Positions 1 through 4,636 are shown, numbered from the stretch's first letter. The stretch is DNA of 5,309 bases from Candidatus Roizmanbacteria bacterium CG_4_9_14_0_8_um_filter_34_12 (GCA_002789465.1 PFTH01000239.1:1-5309); one strand, 5' to 3'. Numbers and translations are program-made. The notes: generated from the letters alone by a model not told the origin.

Positions 1-62
1 TGGAGACTACAAAACCTAAATCCTTTTGAGCAGACAAGGAATTTACTTTTACAAGCCTCGTG

Positions 63-794
63 TCAAAGACCGTGAACTCTTACTACCATAAATAATTCCT
101 CCTCTGCGTGGATCCTTCGAGCTGCTTTCTCCATATTTAGTTGTTGTTTATTTCTCCTTCCCCCAACCATTCCTGCAGATACTAAATCAACTCCTCTATT
201 GACTAGTAACTGTGTCATCGTCCTACCTTCTCTTGCAGCGTGTGCATTGCCAGTAAAGACGACCATTCTATTATATGGTTTTTCACGAAGAACTTTAATA
301 ATCCTCCTAGACATATTTTGATTCATCATCTCATTATAGGTAGTAAAGTCCTGTTCTGTTTGGTTTCTATATTTAGGATGCATTGCTATAACACACATTC
401 CTGTTTTAAAAGCCGTATTCGCTAATTGGATATAAAGCTGAGCAGCATTGGGAGAAAAGGTTGTGTACCCGTGCAAGCATAATAAAATACTACTTATATC
501 ATTATCCAGAAGAGCTTGTTCTAATTGTACCTGCCTACTTCCATCTAACATTTCCATACCGAAATGGGTAAAACCTAGTTCACGAAACACTCCCATATGT
601 TGAATGATTGTGCTTTTTCCTAGTTCTCTTGTGTGTTTTTCTCCTACTACCAAAACCCGGGTTTGTGGAGATACTATCTTGCTGAAATCCACAGGTCTTC
701 GATTATTTGCAAAAAAAACTTCAAGTTGTGTTAGACTACCATACGGATCTTTTTGGTTAATCATTCTATATGAAATCCCTTCTTGTATATCCAT
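63..794 (-). CDS. ChaN/TraB-like (Tiki superfamily) protein, probably cytoplasmic
   Basis: This 243-residue protein (ATG start) shows the spaced motifs of the Tiki superfamily (ChaN haem-uptake proteins, TraB/PrgY, erythromycin esterase). They are GEKHT at residues 51-55 after a beta strand (VLVV), FGMEM at 78-82, an N-x-x-MSRRI stretch at about 158-165, and GNAHAAREG at 182-190 after another strand (MVVF). These Glu and His residues are the ones the family uses for metal binding or catalysis. There is no signal peptide or lipobox, unlike ChaN itself, which is a lipoprotein, so a cytoplasmic location and a hydrolase-like role are inferred. The open frame extends to a TTG at 809, but the ATG at 794 is a better start codon. 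No Shine-Dalgarno motif precedes either. The gene lies downstream of two tRNA genes on the same strand and could be read with them. Its composition looks less AT-rich than the genes after position 1200. The substrate is unknown. Confidence 0.62.
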   Translation of the reverse strand: MDIQEGISYRMINQKDPYGSLTQLEVFFANNRRPVDFSKIVSPQTRVLVVGEKHTRELGKSTIIQHMGVFRELGFTHFGMEMLDGSRQVQLEQALLDNDISSILLCLHGYTTFSPNAAQLYIQLANTAFKTGMCVIAMHPKYRNQTEQDFTTYNEMMNQNMSRRIIKVLREKPYNRMVVFTGNAHAAREGRTMTQLLVNRGVDLVSAGMVGGRRNKQQLNMEKAARRIHAEEELFMVVRVHGL

Positions 795-888
795 ACTACT
801 TAATAACAACTTTATTGTAAAATTCTTCGTTTACTTTTTATTACAGCAAATTCGCTTTTTAAAAAAATTAGGATTAATAATCGTTGAT

Positions 889-916
889 ATACTAAGCTAT
901 TTTTGACAAACATCAA
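889..916 (-). promoter_or_regulatory. Weak candidate promoter for the ChaN-like gene
   Basis: On the minus strand TTGATG (911-916) is followed after 16 nt by TAGTAT (889-894). Each box matches the sigma-70 consensus at about four positions. It would give a leader of roughly 85 nt before the ATG at 794. The rest of the 795-935 gap is AT-rich and shows no RNA structure or gene that I can support. Read-through from the tRNAs is an equally good explanation. Confidence 0.22.
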
Positions 917-935
917 CCGTTTTGTGGACGCTACT

Positions 936-1020
936 TGGCGGAGGGTACAGGGGTCGAACCTGTTAGAGCTTGCGCTCACAAGTTTTCAAGACTTGCGCAT
1001 TACCGTCCTGCCCACCCTCC
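936..1020 (-). tRNA. tRNA-Ser (anticodon UGA), CCA encoded
   Basis: The minus strand folds as a complete class II tRNA. It has a 7-bp acceptor stem GGAGGGT/ACCCTCC and a short D arm (GCA/TGC). The 5-bp anticodon stem CAAGT/ACTTG encloses the loop CTTGAAA, giving anticodon UGA. A long variable arm (GAGC-GCAA-GCTC) follows, then a T arm ACAGG/CCTGT with loop TTCGACC. G73 is the discriminator and CCA is genomically encoded at 936-938. The long variable arm and G73 fit a serine tRNA. By my numbering positions 8 and 14 are both G, where almost all tRNAs have U8 and A14. It lies 37 nt downstream of tRNA-Cys and is probably cotranscribed with it. Confidence 0.95.
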
Positions 1021-1057
1021 TTTAAGTACGATTAAGCCCGCTAATAAGTTCTATTTG

Positions 1058-1130
1058 AGGCGCGTGCCAGAATCGGACTGGCGCAATAGAAGTTTTGCAG
1101 ACTCCCGCGTTTCCACTTCGCCAACGCGCC
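1058..1130 (-). tRNA. tRNA-Cys (anticodon GCA), CCA not encoded
   Basis: The minus strand folds as a 73-nt tRNA. It has an acceptor stem GGCGCGT/ACGCGCC and a D arm GCG/CGC with the loop containing GG. The anticodon stem GGAGT/ACTTC (one G-U pair) encloses the loop CTGCAAA, giving anticodon GCA. The T stem is GCCAG/CTGGC and the discriminator is U73, the identity base of cysteine tRNAs. The next bases are CAA, so the 3' CCA must be added by the nucleotidyltransferase, unlike the neighbouring tRNA-Ser. The T loop is TCCGATT, with C where the near-universal U55 (pseudouridine site) is expected. Confidence 0.93.
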
Positions 1131-1162
1131 TATGTTAATCGATATTTTACCTAAAAAATCCC

Positions 1163-1192
1163 ATTATTACCATTACGAATTTGTTCTATCAA
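1163..1192 (-). promoter_or_regulatory. Promoter of the tRNA-Cys/tRNA-Ser unit
   Basis: On the minus strand TTGATA (1187-1192, five of six matches to the -35 consensus) is separated by 18 nt from AATAAT (1163-1168, five of six matches to the -10 consensus). This would start transcription near 1156, about 26 nt before the mature tRNA-Cys 5' end, a normal tRNA leader. The 121-bp gap 1131-1251 is divergent and also holds the start signal of the small plus-strand gene. Confidence 0.5.
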
Positions 1193-1236
1193 AATCAAAA
1201 ATATAGATATTTATAGATATTAAATAATATTAAATA

Positions 1237-1245
1237 TGTTAAACT
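1237..1245 (+). promoter_or_regulatory. Extended -10 element just before the 55-aa gene
   Basis: TG-T-TAAACT is an extended -10 box (TGn plus a hexamer with four of six consensus matches). It ends 6 nt before the ATG at 1252, so the transcript would begin at or within a base or two of the start codon. No -35 box is visible, which an extended -10 can tolerate. The region upstream (1201-1240) is almost pure A/T with a period near 10 bp. Confidence 0.4.
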
Positions 1246-1251
1246 ATCAAT

Positions 1252-1419
1252 ATGAATAGACAAATAAAGGCTAACTATAAAAGATTTTTTCAAATGAAAA
1301 AAAAGCAATCTGCTTTGAAAAGGTTTTTTAATGCCTTTTTACCCGAGGCAGTTTATCGAAATACCAAAATTGAACATCCGGAAGTGTCTAGAAAAGACGT
1401 CTTTTCATTTATTAAATAA
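1252..1419 (+). CDS. Small basic protein of unknown function preceding a Fic gene
   Basis: This 55-codon gene (ATG to TAA) has an N-terminal half rich in Lys, Arg and Phe and a more mixed C-terminal half. I do not recognise the family. Its stop is 14 nt before the Fic gene, and an extended -10 box lies 6 nt before its start. In class I Fic systems (VbhA/VbhT, FicA/FicT) a short upstream antitoxin carries the inhibitory motif [S/T]xxxE[G/N]. The strict motif is absent here. However NTKIEHPEV (residues 37-45), followed by SRKDVF, resembles by eye the SSxIEG...EEVL pattern of Fic inhibitory helices, with N for S/T and H for G. An antitoxin role is therefore a hypothesis. The alternative is an unrelated small nucleic-acid-binding protein or a spurious frame. 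No Shine-Dalgarno motif is present. Confidence 0.5.
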   Translation: MNRQIKANYKRFFQMKKKQSALKRFFNAFLPEAVYRNTKIEHPEVSRKDVFSFIK

Positions 1420-1433
1420 GTTAGATTTTATTC

Positions 1434-2048
1434 ATGGCTAAAACAGGTGCCACTTCGTATAAAGAGACAAAATATGGAATTTTACCGAGACAAAAAGTAT
1501 TAGAACTTGAGGTTTTGGGTACAAAAAAAGGTCTGCTTTTTCTAAATCAGAATAATAAAACAGATAGAATAACACCAGAATTTATCAAACAAATCCATAA
1601 AATAAGTTTTTCTGAAATTTTAATGAATGACGCAGGTAAATTTAGAACTATTCAAGTAACTTATTCTGGAAAAGAAGCTCCTTATTTTTCCAAAATCGCC
1701 GCAATGATAAAAATATTAAGCGATGATATCGAGTTTTCTTTATCTAAATTACCTAAGTCAACAGACGATGCATTCATAGAACGAGTGATCGAACTTTTAG
1801 CTAATTTTCAACATCGTTTTGTCTTTATTCATCCATTTGTTGATTATAACGGAAGGACAGCCCGTATGCTTACATGTTATATTTTAATGCGATTAAACTT
1901 ACCAATTATTGAAATCAAGATGGAAAAAAACCAAGAACGAAAAACTTATATTAAAGCACTCCAAAAAGCAGACAAAGGAGACTATCAAGATTTAGAAGAA
2001 ATTTTAAGTATCGCTCTCAATGAAAGTTTAAAAAAAATAATATTGTAA
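1434..2048 (+). CDS. Fic-domain protein (probable AMP transferase)
   Basis: The 204-residue product has the Fic signature HPFVDYNGRTAR at residues 133-144. It holds the catalytic His133, Phe135, acidic Asp137, Asn139-Gly140 and both arginines of the family pattern HPFx[D/E]GNGRxxR. The one deviation is Tyr138 in place of the first Gly. Upstream, GKFRTIQVTYSG (69-79) followed by a helix fits the flap that positions the target, and TYIKALQKADKGD (171-183) fits the helix after the motif. Family members transfer AMP, or another phosphate-containing group, from a nucleotide to hydroxyl side chains of target proteins. Near the N-terminus TSYKET (7-12) matches the autoinhibitory motif [S/T]xxxE[G/N] except at its last position, so the protein may inhibit itself. 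There is no signal peptide or secretion domain. A TAGATT box ends 6 nt before the ATG. The gene follows the 55-aa gene by 14 nt and precedes a phosphatase by 39 nt. Confidence 0.88.
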   Translation: MAKTGATSYKETKYGILPRQKVLELEVLGTKKGLLFLNQNNKTDRITPEFIKQIHKISFSEILMNDAGKFRTIQVTYSGKEAPYFSKIAAMIKILSDDIEFSLSKLPKSTDDAFIERVIELLANFQHRFVFIHPFVDYNGRTARMLTCYILMRLNLPIIEIKMEKNQERKTYIKALQKADKGDYQDLEEILSIALNESLKKIIL

Positions 2049-2087
2049 ATATTAATAGTTCTAGATCCGAGTGCTCCATAGAAAAAA

Positions 2088-2708
2088 ATGACTACAACAA
2101 TTTATATCGTAAGACATGGTGAATCGGAAGGAAATATTAATGGTGATATTTATGGTGGTGATCCCCCATTAACACAAATCGGAATCGAACAGGCAGAAGC
2201 ATTGGCAGAATTTTTATTATCAAAACCTATTGATATTATTTATTCTTCTCATCTAAAAAGAGCCTATCAAACTGCCCAAAAAATTGCAGATAGAAAGAAA
2301 CTTAAAGTGAACATAACCAAAGAATTAAGAGAACGATTTTTTGGAAAACTTGAAGGCAAGAAAATAACTCAAGCATTAAAGACTTATCCAGAAAAATACA
2401 AAGAGTTTCCCAAATTAACTGCAAAAGAACAGTTAACATGGAAAATTGTTGAAGATATGGAAACTTTGGAAGAGGTATATAAAAGAACAATTGCATTTCT
2501 TAATAAAATTTCAAAAATACACAAAGGACAATCTGTTTTATTTGTAACACACGCGCACTTAATGCTTTCATTACTCACCTCCCTCGGGTTTGCAACCTTA
2601 AATCAATTGCCATATGGTTCAATAAAAAATACCGGATATATTAAAATTAAAAGTAATAGTTATAATCACAAAATTGCAGAAGTTTTTGGGATTACGAAAA
2701 CATCATAA
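2088..2708 (+). CDS. Histidine phosphatase (phosphoglycerate mutase-like)
   Basis: This 206-residue protein of typical length belongs to the histidine phosphatase superfamily, branch 1. IVRHGESEGN (7-16) holds the nucleophile His10 with Arg9. SSHLKRAYQTA (53-63) supplies the second phosphate-binding arginine (Arg58). LRERFFGKLEG (80-90) holds the likely general acid Glu82. LFVTHAHLM (151-159) holds the second catalytic histidine (His155). Such enzymes hydrolyse phosphomonoesters through a phosphohistidine intermediate. The substrate (sugar phosphate, nucleotide, cobalamin or adenosylcobinamide phosphate, or phosphoprotein) cannot be told from the sequence. The divergent THAH instead of the common SHGG argues against a glycolytic mutase. 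It lies 39 nt after the Fic gene on the same strand and may be cotranscribed. No Shine-Dalgarno motif is visible before the ATG. Confidence 0.9.
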   Translation: MTTTIYIVRHGESEGNINGDIYGGDPPLTQIGIEQAEALAEFLLSKPIDIIYSSHLKRAYQTAQKIADRKKLKVNITKELRERFFGKLEGKKITQALKTYPEKYKEFPKLTAKEQLTWKIVEDMETLEEVYKRTIAFLNKISKIHKGQSVLFVTHAHLMLSLLTSLGFATLNQLPYGSIKNTGYIKIKSNSYNHKIAEVFGITKTS

Positions 2709-2735
2709 AATTGCATAAATATGCTTCGATAAATG

Positions 2736-2765
2736 TTGTTAATGTTAATAGAATAAATATATACT
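2736..2765 (+). promoter_or_regulatory. Candidate promoter of the broken DUF4230 gene
   Basis: TTGTTA (2736-2741) and TATACT (2760-2765, five of six consensus matches) are separated by 18 nt. The -10 box ends only 6 nt before the ATG at 2772, so the transcript would be leaderless or nearly so. The surroundings are very AT-rich, which lowers the weight of the match. Confidence 0.4.
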
Positions 2766-2771
2766 ATATAT

Positions 2772-3226
2772 ATGAAAAAAATTAGAAACTATTTTTATGC
2801 AGTTATTGTTATATGTTTTTTTGGAATAATGCTATTTCTTTTTATACCTACCAATAAAACCCCCAGTCAACCCGCAGTCGTACAGCAGATAAAAGAATTA
2901 AACCGACTCGAAACAATCACTTACTCAATGGAAAAAATATAGAAATTCAACTTCCTCCTTCTCAAGTTCTTGTCACTCGACTGGATAATACAAAGTCACG
3001 CGTTTATAACCGTACCACCGGTGTATTTACTAAAGAAAACAAAGATCTGGAAACAACCATACGAACACAAGCAGAAAACTTGCTAACAAAAACCGCCTGT
3101 GAAGATGGGATACTCTCTAAAGCAAACGAACAAGCGGTTAAACAAATTTCCTCTCTTTTAAAAGGAATTGGATTTGAAAATGCGAAGATAAAAATTACAG
3201 TGTCTACTTGTAATCAACCCATATAA
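2772..3226 (+). pseudogene. DUF4230-type membrane-anchored protein, internal deletion and frameshift
   Basis: The first frame (2772-2942) gives 56 residues: a basic start, a membrane segment (about residues 8-25), a linker and RLETITYSMEKI, then TAG. The continuation lies in the -1 frame and runs from about 2927 to a TAA at 3226. It reads IEIQLPP, then TRLDNTKSRVYNRTTGVF, then a long helical part ending SSLLKGIGFENAKIKI. From memory, both pieces match the start and end of DUF4230 proteins, a family of single-pass envelope proteins of unknown function. The middle strands, where I expect a segment with an IAHGxVxAG pattern, are absent, roughly 40-55 residues. The joint AATGGAAAAA (2927-2936) reads (M)EK in the left frame and NGK in the right, so it fits the family on both sides. 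A deletion between two copies of this short sequence explains both the loss and the shift. Slippage on the A6 run could rejoin the frames but not restore the middle. Confidence 0.78.
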
Positions 3227-3247
3227 TAAATGTATATATATTTACCC

Positions 3248-3288
3248 GTCATTCTGGTAAGTCCCGCGAAGCGGGACGCATCCAGAAT
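3248..3288. repeat. Small palindromic element, copy A (hairpin)
   Basis: An outer stem ATTCTGG (3251-3257) pairs with CCAGAAT (3282-3288). Inside it a perfect 7-bp stem GTCCCGC/GCGGGAC (3261-3267 and 3271-3277) closes a GAA loop. The left end carries GTC before the stem. The GC-rich core stands out sharply in this AT-rich region. No run of T follows the core, so it is not a classical terminator. It looks like a REP-type mobile palindrome, and together with the adjacent palindrome it forms a doublet bounded by GTCATTCTGG and CCAGAATGAC. Confidence 0.75.
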
Positions 3289-3297
3289 CATAACTTA

Positions 3298-3376
3298 ACA
3301 ATTTGTTGATTCTGGACAAGTCTTTCGACAAGCTCAAGACACTGAGCAAAGTCGAAGTGCCAGAATGACAAATTGT
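3298..3376. repeat. Larger palindromic element, copy B (long imperfect hairpin)
   Basis: Three nested arms pair. ACAATTTGT (3298-3306) pairs with ACAAATTGT (3368-3376). ATTCTGG (3309-3315) pairs with CCAGAAT (3360-3366). Inside, TTCGAC-AA-GCTCA (3324-3336) pairs with TGAGC-AAA-GTCGAA (3343-3356) around a 6-nt loop. The inner TTCGACAAGCTCA palindrome resembles a widespread bacterial repeat. The element fills most of the gap between the DUF4230 pseudogene and the glycosyltransferase and ends 9 nt before the latter's -35 candidate. It could move as a non-autonomous element or act as a bidirectional attenuator. No transposase is nearby. Confidence 0.72.
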
Positions 3377-3384
3377 TTACTTAA

Positions 3385-3414
3385 TTGTGCATGTGTTTGA
3401 TTATTGTATATAAT
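3385..3414 (+). promoter_or_regulatory. Promoter of the glycosyltransferase gene, probably leaderless
   Basis: TATAAT (3409-3414) is a perfect -10 box, with a weak TTGTGC (3385-3390) 18 nt upstream. The -10 box ends 5 nt before the ATG at 3420, which puts the expected transcription start on the start codon. There is no Shine-Dalgarno motif. This promoter would also serve the following Nudix gene. Confidence 0.55.
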
Positions 3415-3419
3415 GAATC

Positions 3420-4163
3420 ATGGATCCATTTTTTTCGATTATTATCCCAACACTAAATGAAGAGATTAATCTTCCAATATTATTGGAAAGCATAACTAAA
3501 CAAACAGATCGGGACTATGAAGTTATTATTTGTGATAGTGGATCTAAAGATAAAACAAAAATTAATTCCCAAGTATATTTCAATAAGCTTAGTTCCATCC
3601 AATTTATTGAAAGTAAATTTAGAAACGTCAGTATGGCTCGCAACCACGGAGTATCACTTGCAAAAGGAAAATATTTGATTTTTTTTGACGCAGATGTTGA
3701 GGTTGGAAATGATTTTATTGAAAAAATTAAAAAATATATCGACCAATATCACCTTGATATGTTAACAGTCTGGAATCGTGACAAAAGTAATTCTATTGTT
3801 GGAAAGTTAATTTTGGGTTTACTTAACTGGAACATGACGCTTTTCCAAAAAATCAAACCTTCGGCTAATGGTCCATGTATGATTATTAAGAAAGTTGTTT
3901 TTGACAAAATAAAAGGATTTGACGAAACTATTGTTTTTGGTGAAGATTTCGACCTGATTCAACGTGCTCATAAACTTAAAGCAAAGTTTGCTGTTTTTCC
4001 AATTCCAATTTTATATGTATCCATCCGACGTTTTCAAAAAGAAGGCTTATTTTTTAGTTTATATAAATCAATTAAAGCAATTTTATATCAATTATTTATT
4101 GGACCAATTAGAAAACCGATTTTTGATTATGAAATGGGAGGACAGTATTATAAGAAGAATTAA
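3420..4163 (+). CDS. Family 2 glycosyltransferase
   Basis: The 247-residue protein has a GT-A fold of the GT2 family. FSIIIPTLNEEINL (5-18) is the N-terminal nucleotide-binding strand and loop. VIICDSGSKDKT (35-46) holds the acidic residue that contacts the nucleoside. FRNVSMARNHGVSLAKGKY (67-85) is followed by FFDADVEV (88-95), whose Asp90-Ala-Asp92 is the metal-binding DxD-type motif. FGEDFDLIQRA (173-183) is the acceptor-side ED motif carrying the likely base. The C-terminal part (about 209-231) is hydrophobic and basic and may sit on the membrane surface. It would transfer a sugar from a nucleotide-sugar donor to a lipid, protein or polysaccharide of the cell envelope. Donor and acceptor cannot be named. 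The start is fixed by the promoter lying directly upstream. A Nudix gene follows after 26 nt, and no other glycan genes are in view. Confidence 0.9.
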   Translation: MDPFFSIIIPTLNEEINLPILLESITKQTDRDYEVIICDSGSKDKTKINSQVYFNKLSSIQFIESKFRNVSMARNHGVSLAKGKYLIFFDADVEVGNDFIEKIKKYIDQYHLDMLTVWNRDKSNSIVGKLILGLLNWNMTLFQKIKPSANGPCMIIKKVVFDKIKGFDETIVFGEDFDLIQRAHKLKAKFAVFPIPILYVSIRRFQKEGLFFSLYKSIKAILYQLFIGPIRKPIFDYEMGGQYYKKN

Positions 4164-4189
4164 GATTTACGATTTAAGAAATAAGAACT

Positions 4190-4636
4190 ATGAATGTCAT
4201 TAAACAAACTTCAGCCGGTGGAATTGTTTTTAAAAAATTCCAAATTCTAAATTCTAAATTCCAAATTCAATGGCTTGTTTGTCAACACTCACAACATGGG
4301 GGGTGGGTTTTTCCAAAAGGTTTTGTAGGAGATAATGATCCTGGTGAATCAGCAGAAACTGCCGCACTTCGAGAGACAAGAGAAGAGGGGGGAGTAACAG
4401 CTAAAATTATAAATAAACAACCAATCACAGTTAATTATTCTTACCTTTGGAAGAATCAACAAATTCAAAAAACCGTTCATTATTTCTTAATGGAATATAT
4501 TTCCGGAGATCCAAAAGATCACGATTGGGAAATGAGTGATGCAAAATTTGTGAGTGAAAAAGAAGTTGTTGATATTCTCACCTATCAATCCGATAAAGAT
4601 GCTTTTCGACAAGCACTTAAGCTTTTTAAGTTTTAA
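4190..4636 (+). CDS. Nudix hydrolase, Ap4A-hydrolase-like, with a tandem repeat in its coding sequence
   Basis: The 148-residue protein begins with SAGGIVF (8-14), then WVFPKG (39-44) and a full Nudix box. The box has Gly47, Glu53, Arg61-Glu62, Glu65-Glu66 and Gly68-Val69 at the canonical G-x5-E-x7-RE-x2-EE-x-G spacing; the metal-binding glutamates are 62, 65 and 66. SAGGIVF plus FPKG is the pattern of bis(5'-nucleosyl)-tetraphosphate hydrolases and their relatives, which cleave nucleoside diphosphates linked to another moiety. Two loops look long for the family. About three residues are extra between FPKG and the box. Residues 16-27 (KFQILNSKFQIQ) are encoded by five tandem AAATTCN units. 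It lies 26 nt after the glycosyltransferase gene and is probably cotranscribed with it. Its 3' end overlaps the opposing Nudix gene by 11 bp. No Shine-Dalgarno motif is visible. Confidence 0.9.
   Translation: MNVIKQTSAGGIVFKKFQILNSKFQIQWLVCQHSQHGGWVFPKGFVGDNDPGESAETAALRETREEGGVTAKIINKQPITVNYSYLWKNQQIQKTVHYFLMEYISGDPKDHDWEMSDAKFVSEKEVVDILTYQSDKDAFRQALKLFKF
4235..4269 (+). repeat. Five tandem copies of the heptamer AAATTCN inside the Nudix gene
   Basis: The units are AAATTCC, AAATTCT, AAATTCT, AAATTCC and AAATTCA, without interruption. Three units equal seven codons, which makes the encoded peptide repeat as KFQILNS then KFQIQ. Gain or loss of one unit shifts the frame, and of three units keeps it. 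The array falls in the loop between the first two beta strands, where an insertion would be tolerated. Confidence 0.9.

Noticed and set aside
1..85. Possible start of another minus-strand gene after the ChaN-like stop (frame giving FDTRLVKVNSLSAQKDLG)
   Set aside because: The peptide looks protein-like but has only a TTG as possible start, no start signal, and too few bases before the window edge to judge.
240..906. Plus-strand open frames within and beyond the ChaN-like gene
   Set aside because: They run antisense to a gene with clear family motifs, and their translations show no recognisable pattern.
903..908. Perfect TTGACA -35 box on the plus strand
   Set aside because: No -10 box lies 15-20 nt downstream, and it would transcribe antisense through the tRNAs.
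935..1138. Open frame of 67 codons on the plus strand across both tRNA genes
   Set aside because: It is the antisense of two well-folded tRNAs and has no coding signal of its own.
2302..2578. Minus-strand open frames inside the histidine phosphatase gene
   Set aside because: They are shadows of the plus-strand gene, whose catalytic motifs are intact across the same bases.
2931..2942. Programmed -1 frameshift at the A6 run of the DUF4230 gene
   Set aside because: The bases do not form a canonical X-XXY-YYZ slippery heptamer in the zero frame. A slip would rejoin the frames but leave the central domain missing, so decay is the simpler reading.
3261..3277. GC-rich hairpin as a rho-independent terminator for the upstream gene
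   Set aside because: The stem is strong but not followed by a T run, and its shared outer arms fit a repeat element better.
3248..3376. CRISPR-like repeats
   Set aside because: The repeated strings are inverted arms of hairpins, not direct repeats with regular unique spacers, and no cas gene is present.
3964..4203. Plus-strand open frame in another phase at the end of the glycosyltransferase gene
   Set aside because: The in-phase glycosyltransferase motifs cover most of the region, and this frame has no start signal or recognisable product.
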